Shown piece by piece: positions 11,340 through 21,744 of a stretch of 64,000 nt of DNA. The notes under the pieces were generated by a model, which was not told where the DNA came from, ran no database searches, and saw nothing but the letters and a program-made list of their open reading frames with translations. Every line of letters begins with the position of its first letter. Within the stretch, counting starts at the first letter, position 1. This DNA comes from Polyporus tsugae (taxonomy: Eukaryota > Basidiomycota > Agaricomycetes > Polyporales > Polyporaceae). A program made the position numbers and the translations under genes. The stretch spans positions 682,001-746,000 of the forward strand of contig JAHRBS010000007.1 of assembly GCA_024305745.1 (NCBI GenBank), written 5' to 3'.

Positions 11340-12043
11340 ACGGTCAGCGAGGTTCTTGCGAAACATCCGCCCAAGGAAGGGCTGCCTTCGTGCGCAGCCG
11401 TTCAGCGACTACGCCGCCGAGCAGTGCGCCCACACATCAGCCTCGAGTAGGTTTCACGGAGTCGCCGAATGGCAGAAAGGGAGGCCCGACTCACAATCCA
11501 GTCCATGCCGGGTGACGCACCGGCCATTCTTCGCCATTAGAGACGGCGATCTCCACACGCGAAGCCGTGAGCGAACTGCCAGTGCCATTGGGCGGGCTTC
11601 ATGGGCCGTATTGGCCCTTGGGTGCAGCAGCCGCGCGTGGCACTGTCCACGCCGCCTAGCTTGAGTCTGAAACCCCGATAGACCACAGCGTCCCGGTAGA
11701 TTGCGGAAAGCATTCCCCGGGACATGCACATGGTAGTAGATATAGATCGACTGTCATCTATATCTGGTATATGGTCAGCAACGGAGACTAACATGGTAGT
11801 ACCATGGGCCCTAGTGTCCGGTCTGAGTCGGGGTTGCGTGTCAACTACTACAGTCCGCACACTGTATGTCTTTGATGATTTCCAAGTTCCTGCTCCATGG
11901 CAATGCACGGAGACATGATGCCAGCTGGAGCGATGAGGTGAGCACCAGGCGCATATAGAAGGATTTGCATACCATGATAAATGGTACTCAGCTGTGAGGA
12001 GAGCCAAATGATAAATCGGTCGCTGAGGTTTTGCTGACGGGAA

Positions 12044-12077
12044 TTAGCGATGTCGAACCCTAGGACAGGGTTAGGGT
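12044..12077 (-). repeat. Helitron-like 3' terminus, copy 2
   Basis: This is the minus-strand copy of the 34-nt segment at 2544-2577, with two differences. It keeps the AACCCT/AGGGTT hairpin and the CTAA end, and is followed by T as expected for Helitron insertion between A and T. If this is a 3' end, the element body would extend to higher coordinates, towards the F-box relic. Its 5' end was not located. Confidence 0.45.
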
Positions 12078-12391
12078 CCAGCACCATTGACCTGGCGCTG
12101 AGCGCCCCATCCCAATATCTCTGTCTGTCTGTCTCTCCATCATGCAAGGAAAATTCACCTTCACCGTGTAGAGCCCTGTATGCCATACAATAATTTCCCC
12201 CCCTCAAGCCGCGTTGCTAACTTTAAACTGAACCACCAATCTCAGTGCGTTTTGGGGAGTGATGGCGCCCAGGGCGGCAACTCCTCAGGCTCCTCTAGCA
12301 TCTGAATGTTCAAGAATCCTTCGGTCAGCTCTCTGTCGGGAAACAGGAGAGTCTAGGTAGACGGCGCATCCTTTCTCTCCGTTCAGTTTTC

Positions 12392-12620
12392 AATGCCGAC
12401 GCCCTCACTAATCGACTTCTTGCCGAGCTCGTCGTCAAGATCTTCATGAGTGGCGCGTGGACCAAATGGCACAAGCTGCTCTCGCTCACCCACATTTGCC
12501 AACACTGGCACAACGTGCTCGAGGAACCCCGCAGCTCTGGGTCGATGCATATTCAAACTGGGGACCGACGTGGATGGTTTGGAGGCGGCTCTGTATTGCC
12601 GCTGCTATGCGCCGGTGTCG
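12392..12620 (+). pseudogene. F-box protein relic
   Basis: One frame reads ALTNRLLAELVVKIF, then WHKLLSLTHICQHWHNVLEE, the layout of basidiomycete F-box domains (elements for SCF ubiquitin ligases). The usual continuation, TPQLWVDAYSNWG, is present but in the next reading frame, starting at about 12519. No intron fits between the two pieces because their codons almost abut. There is no good start codon in frame and no long C-terminal extension follows. I read this as a frameshifted fragment. It lies about 315 bp from a Helitron-like end, an element class known to carry gene fragments, but the link is unproven. Confidence 0.6.
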
Positions 12621-13214
12621 TTTTCCACGGTCAAGCCTTTTCTCAAGTGGCGGCCAAATCGCGACGTGCTCTTTGTATACAGAGTCGTATTCGACAAAAC
12701 GACAAAGTACTGCGCTCGCCGTCAACTGTCAGCGGGTAATGACGGTGAGTTGCCGCATTTCGAAGTCGCCAGCGCTTTTCAACTTACTTGCAACTACCAT
12801 TGGTCCACTTCGAGTCATACTAGTGCACAGTGCGGGCTGCTCTAGAGTGCACGTATGTACCCGTAAGTTAGGCATTGTGCTCGCATATACTGGTATATAC
12901 TCATTTGATCCACAGTGATATGTAATGACGTTGCGTTGGAGGGGAAGCGGCCAATACACACATGGTGACCGCGAGGCTACCAGGCAGGTTGAGCAGAACA
13001 AACCTTGTGAATACTAGGCCAAGAAACAAGCGTTTGATGCCCAATCGATCCGATTATTGTTCTCTCAATGCGGTAATAAGGACGGCCCGCCACTTGCCTA
13101 TTACAGCATCCCTTTATAGGCTTCAAGTTGCAACGACCTGCGCCACTCTTGCCACAACCACCACCACCCAACGTCTTCTCCATTCCATCTGAGTCTTCGA
13201 TTTCTATATCTCAA
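12621..13214. promoter_or_regulatory. Upstream region of FunK1 kinase 1
   Basis: No gene is supported. It contains the presumed promoter of the next gene. A weak TTTATAG lies about 100 bp before the start. Confidence 0.4.
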
Positions 13215-15803
13215 ATGCAGGCGCAAACATACCTCGACTACAAGACCTTTGTGGAGGCATTTTGGAAAGCCCCCGTGGCCCCGAATGATCCCCTTCTTCA
13301 CCGGAACCCGGCTCCCAACCACTATACCCTTCGAGCTATCCGCCAGACGACTGCGAAAGCCTCTGGACGCCAGGGGCGCACTCCCGGAGAGTATATGGTA
13401 CGTCGCTGTTCACTTCATGATTGTGTATTGCGACTGGTGGGTCCTAACCACTCGGAAAACCAGCGATGGTTGGTCGACAAGATAAAGCTCTGCCCCAACC
13501 ACTCTCTATGCCTCGACAACACCTCCTTAGACGGCAAACCGGAATGGGGTCACATGGAACCAATCAACGATTTGCGTCCTGCATGGGCCCGTCCTCAGGT
13601 ATTGTTCCTGTTCAACGTCAAGGACTCGGAGTCTCCCGGTCCGACAGAACTATATCGACGTAAAGACGTTATCGCCAGAGCACAACATCAATTCGCCGTA
13701 CAGCACCTCACAGCAGTCTTCGTGGTCGTCGTGGGCCACGACTTCGTACAGCCAGTGCGCTGCGACCGCTCCGGCACAGTCCTTTCCAGGCCCAAGGACT
13801 ACATCCGCGACCCCACCGTCCTCCCCGACCTCTTCTGGCGCCTCTCAATGCTCACCGAGGAGCAGCTCGGACTCGACCCGATGGCTGTCCCTATCCTCCC
13901 CGGTACACCCCATTACAACTTCATGAAGAACCTCGCTCAGAGACACGACGACATCGACATTCCGTGGCATGACGGCGCAGCGGTACCACCGAAAGTCGTG
14001 CACTACGATCCTCTGCAATTGCAACATTGGAGACACGCCCGAAGCTGGTTCCGAGGGTTATTAGACCCCGCCGATAACGACGACTTCAAGCACGACAAGC
14101 CGCTCTGGAAGCTCATGATGCTGAACGACGAAGAACCCGACGTGCCGCGCGAGTTCCTCGTCGGCGCGCCACTGTCGTACCGGCCGTCTGTGGGTACGCC
14201 GATCGACGAGCGCAATACCCGTGTCTTCGTTGCGTACGACCTGGAGGCGCTGCAGTTCGTGTGCTTGAAGGATACGTGGAGGGAGGTGGTGGATGATGGG
14301 GTGCTGTTGGAGCGGGAGGGCGAGGTTCTCCGGAGGCTGAACAGGGCTGGTGTCCCGTACGTCCCGACACTGGTGTGCGAGGCCGACTTGCCGGGACAAG
14401 ACACGCGAACGCCGGAGTTCTGGACTGCATGGGACGGTTTTCCAGATAAAGAGGAACCGACGCGGTTGAGGCATTATAGGATGGTCACCGAGGAGATCTG
14501 TCTACAGCTGAGCGAGGTCAGTTCAAGCAGACAATTGGTTTCGGTCATATACGACTGCATCACCGGTGAGTTCCCCGCTGGTATCACGAGGTGCGCACAA
14601 TGTTAATAGCGCAACTTCTAGCACACGCTTCGGCTGCGAAGCACTTGGGGCTCCTGCACGGTGACCTTAGTTATGGCAATATCCTTGTTTGCCCCACCAT
14701 CGACGCGACGACAAATTCTGAGCAGCCAACCGTAAAGTGGCGCGGGATGCTCATGGACTGGGAGTTCCCCCGACTCGCACCAACTCACGAGAACAAGGGG
14801 TCGATGAATCCCCATGGCAGGGTAAGCCATCCGCACAGTCTGCCCTCCGTTCCCCTACTAACGCTGTGCCCCAACTGTCTAGCGTTCATGGAAGTTCACC
14901 TCTATCGCGTACATGCACTCCCCCAACAAGCCGCTCACCGTCGCCGACGAGCTCGAGTCCTTCTTCTACATCCTCCTCTACACCGCCGCCCTCCAACTCC
15001 CCAGCAACCTGCGCCCCCCAGACGCCCCCATTCGGTTTCTCGACACGTTCTTCTCCGCCAAGCGGTCGAGCGAATCGCCCTGTGGCTGGAGCGTGTCCGC
15101 GTCGAAGCGGCTCGCCCTGCGCCAGGCCCGCATCCTCTCCGCTCCCGCGAAGGACGAGCTGCGTTTCTACTGGCGACGCCGCTCGGAGGGCAGGGACAGG
15201 TCCGAGCCGCTCGACACGGCGCTGAACGCGCTGCTGCAGGAATACCTGACGTGGTGCCACGCGAGCTACGTGCAGAACGTCCCTCGCCAGGGGATCCACT
15301 ACGACCTCCCGCGGACATACAGGAACCCGGCGGTTGCGGAGCTCGACGTCGGGGAGCTGGCGCGGAAGTTGGAGGACTATGACGCGGTGCAGGCGCTCTT
15401 CGAGTCCGCGCTGAGGACGTGGCCGGAGGGGCGGGAAGAGGACGTCGTGAAGAGCGAGCCGGGGGAGGAGGAGGTGCCTGCGGAGGAGTTCTGGAAGGCG
15501 ATGGCGCAGAAGGGTGGGGCTGGAGAAGGGACCGAGGTGGCGGGAGCGACCGAGGCGAACGAGGAAAATGAGAGGAGGAGAAAGCTGCCAGTACGAGGGA
15601 CTCGGACGCGGCTGCACGACGCGGAGAAAACGAAGAAAGAGGAGACGGGAGCGAAGGCAGGCAAGGGAGCGAAGCGTGGGGCGGAGGTTGCATCCGCTGT
15701 ACAGGAAGGCCTGGCGAAGCGTCCCACACGGAGTTCGCGTCGCATCAGGGGAGAGGCTGCTCCCGATCCAGAGGAACTCCCTGCTAAGCGTCGCCGACGC
15801 TAG
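13215..15803 (+). CDS. FunK1-type fungal protein kinase 1
   Basis: Predicted 801 aa in four exons: 13215-13397, 13464-14565, 14622-14821 and 14883-15803. FunK1 kinases are a fungal, mainly multicellular-fungus family of unknown substrate. The N-terminal region holds LCPNHSLCL and RPAWARPQVLF, shared with the truncated gene at 35.7 kb. The kinase part has VAYDLEALQFVCLKDTWR (glycine-loop/lysine region), then LHGDLSYGNILV in place of the usual HRDxSxGNI, and LMDWEFPR in place of DFG. The catalytic aspartate is kept but arginine is replaced by glycine. The C-terminus (about residues 690-801) is acidic, then strongly basic, ending PAKRRRR, a likely nuclear signal. The first intron (13398-13463, 66 nt) is in frame and stop-free. 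The true ATG is at 13215; upstream codons lack an ATG. Confidence 0.85.
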
Positions 15804-16077
15804 TAGCTTCAATTTCTGTATACCCGGTTTCGTAATTCGACCCAATCCCCGTCTGTGTCGATATGTTGGAACCTTCAAATAAGTCATCGGCGTGTCACTG
15901 CTGGCAGGGTTGGTCTATAGTGTAACCTTCACTTGTGACTGTGTCGCTACACAGAAATCACGACTCAGTGAAAATTCAGTTTATATTGGATACGCCATAG
16001 ATGATAGCATGGTTCTGATGTGCAAAGGTGCAGGCTGTGATGGACGTCGCCTCCCTCCGAGGAAGACGAGTCACTGT

Positions 16078-16300
16078 AGGCATTTGGCTATTTTCGACTG
16101 GAGAAAAGTCGATGAAAAGGGGAAGCTCGTGAAAGGCTTTTCTCCCCACGTGACCAAATGAGAGAAAAGTCGTTCGAAAGTTTCCCAAAAGGAGAACTTT
16201 CCTCCCCTTTTGCTTCGCTTTTCACCCACTGGCGAAAAATTAAACACGAGTCATCACCTTTTTGTCGACTTTTCTCCAGTCCGAAATCACCAAATGCCTG
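16078..16300. repeat. Imperfect 54-nt inverted repeat (foldback element)
   Basis: The left arm (about 16078-16131) and the right arm (about 16246-16300) are reverse complements over some 54 nt. They share AGGCATTTGG at the outer edge, the 17-nt core GACTGGAGAAAAGTCGA, AAAAGG and CTCGTG. The spacer also carries AGAAAAGTCG, so the whole unit can fold extensively. No clear target duplication is visible. Confidence 0.6.
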
Positions 16301-16353
16301 CCGCGAGTAGGACACGGTCGGAAGATGTACTGACGGTGAGTTCGACAACCAAA

Positions 16354-16377
16354 GAAAATGACAGCTTCGTCATTTTC
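16354..16377. repeat. Perfect 9-bp hairpin
   Basis: GAAAATGAC, a six-base loop, then GTCATTTTC. It lies just outside the larger inverted repeat and has no visible coding role. Confidence 0.6.
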
Positions 16378-17308
16378 GGGATTGGCTATAAACCGAGATA
16401 CATTGCGGTGCGGGACTCGTTATAAAGCAGATTACAAGCGAAACGAACGAAGACCGTGACTCGGAGACAGCTAAGGGAGTCACTGGGGAGAAATCAACTT
16501 TTCCACGTCATGGCAAGTCGATGGATAGCCTTCTGAATTGGACCCTTTTCATCAAAATTTCACTGTAACGGAAAGGCTTTGGAAAGGCGCCAATCTAGAG
16601 CCCGGAAAGGCTCATGGGCCTACAGTATTGTGCCCGAGGGAAGGCGCTTTTGCAAAGACTTTCCGTCGCGGTGAAAGATCTAGGAAATGTTCATCATTTC
16701 CATTGGTTTCCATAGGCTTTCCTCGCTGCAGAAATGTTCATTTCTTCGCAGTGAGTGCCAGTGAAACGATGACGTCGCATGGCCCGGGAGAAGGCGAAAT
16801 GACTCGGCGGGAAGGATCTTCGTTCAGTAAGCCTCGACACGATCTCCATCCTATCTCACTGGCAGCTCCGTACACGGCGGTCTACACCTCCCGGTGGCAT
16901 GCACAAGCAAAGAGGCTAGACGGCGCTTGCTGTCACGGTAGGTGTCCTCCCTAATCTGGAAAGCTGTGCTCAACCTCGGCTTTGGCCGTATGCGGATTCC
17001 AACAACCGACTCCGAGGACGCCGACCAACATGAGCCACCAACTCGCTGGAACTCGCCTTTACAACTCACTGTCTGCATTGTTCCTGTTTGAAAATTTATT
17101 TTAATATTCTGTTGTGAGTCCTTCGTGGATGGCCATAATACCATAAAGACTGATTTATTTGCAATTAGGCGACCGTTTAGCTGGAGCGGCGACTCGGACG
17201 CGCGGCACAAGACAGACGTTCAAATCATCCATCCGTAGCTGTACTTACAGGCATCCCAATTCGTCGCACAAAGGAAAGGTCGGAGTTGGAAACCTCCCTC
17301 TCCCTCGT

Positions 17309-17316
17309 ATAAAAAC
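17309..17316 (+). promoter_or_regulatory. TATA box of FunK1 kinase 2
   Basis: TATAAAAA, 71 bp before the start codon at 17387, the only strong TATA in the interval. Confidence 0.6.
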
Positions 17317-17386
17317 ACACGCCAGCTCGCATCCGATGTGAGTTCGGCTTCCACCACTGCCCCCAGCAGTCTCTTCCTCCTTCACC

Positions 17387-20300
17387 ATGTCTGACGGCAA
17401 CACATCTCATCACTCTTCCCCCAGCACTGGCACGAGACCTGAAGTATCACAGGGTGTTCCACCTTCCCGGGCTGGTGTCGCCGGTGACCATCCCGCACTC
17501 GACATCGATCCCCCAACCACTAGTACTGGCTCGATCGCTCCCGTTCCCGCTTCAACCACCGAACCAGCTGACGCGAAGACGCTCAAACAGAAGCAGTCCT
17601 TCATACGCCACACCCCTTCTGCCTACAACACCTTCGCCTACCAACCGAGTGTCGGCAAAAAACTGGCCTCCCTCCTCGTCGATGAGTCCGGTATGGCCCC
17701 GCGCTTCCATCTCCTCAGCGCCGAGCTCTTCATCGATTCGGTTCCCGGCGATGGACCAACCGAGGCGGACTACAAGAAGTTCAAGAAGCCGGAGCTGCAC
17801 TCGAAGCTGTCGGAACATGAGCTCTACCCGGAACTAGTGAGTAGCTCGGGACGTGAATCGCCTTCAAGTCGATGTCTGACCAAACCTGTATACAGGCCGT
17901 GGTAGTCCAGTCGGTGCTGGATACGGCGGGGTGCGATGCACTTCGCTTCCTGGACACTGCGAACCACAAGGCGAAGGACGGCAACGCCGGAAAGAAGGAC
18001 ACGTTCAATGACGGCGGCATCTACATGAATTCCCCTCTTGCGCGCGAAGCGACCGAGTTCACATCTGAGCACCGCGACCGGAGCCAGATGACGCCGGAAC
18101 AGCTGGCGCAGCGCCTTCTTGGACTTCGTTCGTGGAACTGGATTGACATCCTGTTCGAGGTGAAGAGGTATGAGAAGCACGCCGCGTTCTACTTCACAAG
18201 CAAACCCCGTGGTTACAAGAACATCGTTGAGGCTTCAGCCCCCGCCGCAGATCCCGCTTCAGGTGTGCCTCGACACGGCAAGGCTGCTGATCCATCGTCG
18301 AAGTGCAACTCGGACGACATCGCAACGTCATCCAAGGGGCAGTCGGTCGCGCACAGTGCTCCCCCCATCACCGACGCAGCTGCCGCTGACCACCTCCCCG
18401 CGGGGGACAACGGGACCGACGGTACCAACGCAAAGCCCGGCATGACCACACGTCAAGTGCCGCCCTTCGTGAAACTCTGCGAGGGTGGCGAAGAGGCCCT
18501 CGGTCAGTTCGTCGAGTACATGCTCAACGTCCAGAAGAACCAGCACCGGATCTTCTCCTACGCCGTCTACGTCTGCTACAACATGGCCTGCCTTCTCTAC
18601 TTCGACCGCTCTGGTGCCTTCGTCTCAGAGCCGTTCCGGTGGGATGAGACGGACTCTCTCCTGCACCAGTTCGTCTGGAAGATCGCTAGGCTTGCGAACG
18701 CTGGGCGATTCGAGGATCTCGGGCACGACCCGACGGCGGAGCTCGCATCTAGCGAAGCGAAGAACAAGTTCATGGCGCTCAAGGACGACATGAGCCTCCC
18801 ACCGCACATCCGCGACGGTTTCAAGAAGGCGACAGCGGACAAGTGGCCTATCTACAAGCTCGAGGTCACACCCGGAGAGCCGTCGAAGGATGAGTGGTTC
18901 GACGACATCACCTTTCCTCCGCCGAAGGACTTCAGTAGTCCGCCGACGCCCAGCCTTTCCCAACACACGCCTCTCTCCAAACCCTCGTCGTCATCAGACC
19001 CTCTCCCCTCATCGTCTAACAACTTTACCACTTCTGTCCGTCAGATCCTTGTCGGGCGGCCTCACTTCGCTGCCGATGGCCTCGTTGGTCGATGCACGAG
19101 AGGGTACTTCGCATATGACATCACGGATGATGACTCGAGAAACTGGCATGTTTGCTTCCTCAAAGACTCATGGCGCCCCCTTGTACCTGGCCACACGCGT
19201 CCCGAGCATCTGGTGTACCAACGACTCCGCTTTTTCGGCGTCAACACAGGCATCGGAACCCTGATCTGCGGGGGTGATGTCGGTGGCCACTGGGCCCAAC
19301 GAACGCGCATGCAGGAGCATCTCCCCGAGAAGAACCGGCCTGTTCTCCGCGTCCACTATCGGCTCGTCATCGAGGAGATCGGTATACCGCTTGAGCACTT
19401 CGACAGCTTCCCCGAACTGTCTGCATTTTTTATGGATGCAATCACTGGTAAGCAACCCTGAACCACGTTTCCAGTGCCCTTTACTCATCCATCTCGCCTT
19501 TCAGCTCATCATAGGGCTTGGAGTCTTGCCAGAGTCCTTCATCGCGATATTAGTGTCGGGAACATCATGATCCTTCCTGCCAGTTCTACTTCGCCTCGAA
19601 GGAAGGGGTTCCTAATCGACTGGGACCTCTCTCGTCTGGAAAGTGAGCTAGGGACTGGTCCAGTGGAACCCGATCGCACGGTATGGATCCATCACCTTCA
19701 CGTGTGGATAGGATACTGATACCCTGTTTTTCTAGGGAACCTGGCAATTTCGCTCAGCGTTGTCGCTCTTACTACCTTGGAAACCGTACAGGCGCACCGA
19801 CGACATCGAGTCTTTCATCCATGTGTACATCTACCTTGTCCTCCGGTACCACGTCACCAACATCAGCTCCCTGCAAGAACTTGTCACCACCTTATTCGAG
19901 GGCGTATCTCTAGTCCATGGTATCAAGATCGGCGGTGATAGGAAGCTTGCGCTCTTCATGGCTACAAAGTTACCGTTCCAAGTATATTCCAACCCCAATC
20001 TCCAAAATCTTCTAGACAACATCATCTCTGAATGCTCCCAGTCTTACAACATGATCGACCTCCCCGAGATGCGTCGCCGCTATGGCTTCGATCAACTCTC
20101 TCCGCAGCCTGTCCCGGAGATCCCGGAGGACACGGAAACTGCTATCCCTGACCTCGCAATACCCGACGATATGCCACGCTCAAAAAAGCGGGCCTGGACG
20201 TCAACCAAGGCTCATTCCCGAGCCCCCGCTGACGCCGAACGGGACCTTTCTGTCGTGGACGGCATCTTATCAGACGTCGGGGACCTTGTTGATCTTTTCA

Positions 20301-20641
20301 GAACCCACGCTCTGCACCCGCGCCTCGACAAGACCTGCGATCAATTTCCGGCCAGGCAACACCAGGACGTCTACCGCGGCCCCAGCAATGCTGGTAATCG
20401 GCGCATCGGGTCCAAGTCGACAACGGGGACCTACCTCTCCGATCGACAGGCATCGTCCAATGCCTCCGGCTCCTTTGAGTCGTCACTCAGCTTCTCCTCT
20501 CGTGCGGGTTCCGGTAACTTCAAGTCTTTGGACTCCAACCCGAAGAAGCGGGACCGAACTCAGGCTAAGGACCGCGAGGCGATTGCAGGTGACGAGGAGG
20601 AGCGCTCGGACTCGGTGCATCGCAGCAAGCGCGCCAAGTAG
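17387..20641 (+). CDS. FunK1-type fungal protein kinase 2
   Basis: Predicted 1027 aa in four exons: 17387-17836, 17896-19447, 19505-19680 and 19736-20641. Unlike kinase 1 it keeps the canonical FunK1 motifs: HRDISVGNIM (catalytic loop), IDWDLSR (DFG equivalent) and GTWQFRSALSL (activation segment), followed by DDIESFIHVYIY. The N-terminal FunK1 half includes SYAVYVCYNMACLLYFDRSGA and VGRCTRGYFAYD. Long linkers rich in Ser/Pro/Asp (about residues 225-300 and 485-530) look disordered. The C-terminal 250 residues are again low-complexity, ending HRSKRAK. Introns 2 and 3 fall at the same places as in kinase 1 (just before the catalytic loop and after the DFG-like motif), supporting common ancestry. 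Substrate and role are unknown. Confidence 0.9.
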
Positions 20642-21744
20642 TTGAGTCGGAAGCTTCAGGACTCGGAATTCCGGGCTGCGTGGCTTGTGACGGCTCGCTC
20701 GTCCGACTGTCGCACATGAGCTTTGTGTATGTTCGTTCTTTGTCTGGTTTGGACCGCATGCATTCAGGCTGTCCCCAGTCCTGGCACTCTGTATCGTTGT
20801 TACTATGGTGCGAGCCACTTAGTCACCGCTACTTTTGTACAAGGGCAACTCCTCCTCCAGATTTGCCGAAATTTCCTAGATTTTTTGACCAATCGACTCC
20901 GTTTGAGGAGAGGAATTCCAAATCTGTCAAGGCGTTTTTCGAAATTCGAAAAACTGATGGAGTTACAAATTTGGTCGGTCACCAAATTGGCCAGTGATGG
21001 GAATTACCTTCTATATATAGTAATAATTACTATATTCGGTACCGTAGACGCTGATCTATGGTGCCCGAGCGCCGCTCATGTTGTCTGCAGTGACACGAAG
21101 TGGGCTACAAACACACTCTCTTCGACCTCCACCAGTCTCAACAACCTCATTTCACATATATTCTCACTGGAAAGTGCCTGGTCGTCACCCAACAAGCACT
21201 CCTGACCGGGCGCCTAAGTTAGGATGACCTCTGGGGCAAATTGGCCGCTGTACAAAAGTAGCGGCGTCTAAGTGGCTCGCACCATAGCCCATAACCTTCA
21301 CGTCCTACGTTCGCATAGTATATCATATCTTATTCTCGTTGTTTGTAGTATGATGTGCTATTCCTTTCTCATGCGGCATGCGCTAAGTTAAGCTTCCCAG
21401 TGGCATGTTGTTGACGAGCGGGCCCGGGTTGCTAAATCTGGGAGGCCGCGTCTGACCGAACAACCGGCCCGTATCCGGTCCGGGAACCCGGTTGCGCCAC
21501 GACAGTGCGAGCTGGACAGTCATGGCACTGGCGACGACCTATCCTCCCTCCCCGCACACAGGTCATACTAATCGTCTGCCTTGGGAGACAAGCGACGACC
21601 CGGAGTCGACAACTCCCTGCTTTGACTTGTGCAATTGTATTACATCGGAACTACTTGCCTTGTCTCCTCGCCTACTTCCCCCTGCCTGACTTCTCAGAGT
21701 ATACCACCACCATAGGCCGTGTGTCATTCACAGGCCACTAGCCC
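20642..21744. other. Intergenic region containing a MITE
   Basis: No gene is supported. It is largely occupied by the inverted-repeat element 20816-21284, followed by about 460 bp of unremarkable sequence before ALG2. Confidence 0.6.
20816..21284. mobile_element. MITE with 36-bp terminal inverted repeats and TA flanks
   Basis: Left end TGGTGCGAGCCACTTAG and right end CTAAGTGGCTCGCACCA are exact complements. The match continues to about 36 bp with two mismatches (CCGCTACTTTTGTACA shared). Both ends are flanked by TA, the target duplication of Tc1/mariner-type elements. The interior has no coding capacity and is hairpin-rich, with a perfect 21-nt palindrome at 20934-20954 (GTTTTTCGAA and complement), another at 21015-21035 (ATATAGTAAT and complement), and AATTTGGT/ACCAAATT arms near 20970-20990. 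Confidence 0.75.

Larger units (their letters stand above)
11211..12391. other. Gene-free stretch with repeat remnants
   Basis: No gene is supported. It contains the cerato-platanin promoter, the inverted Helitron-like terminus (12044-12077) and a short CTGT run near 12119-12132. Confidence 0.5.
15804..17386. other. Inter-kinase region rich in inverted repeats
   Basis: No gene is supported. It holds the imperfect inverted repeat 16078-16300, a perfect hairpin at 16354-16377 and several copies of GGAAAGGC-like words between 16570 and 16720, suggesting a decayed transposable element. The last 100 bp form the promoter of FunK1 kinase 2. Confidence 0.5.

Noticed and set aside
14886..15887. 333-codon minus-strand frame
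   Set aside because: Antisense to the last exon of FunK1 kinase 1, composed of low-complexity Leu/Arg; no splice support.
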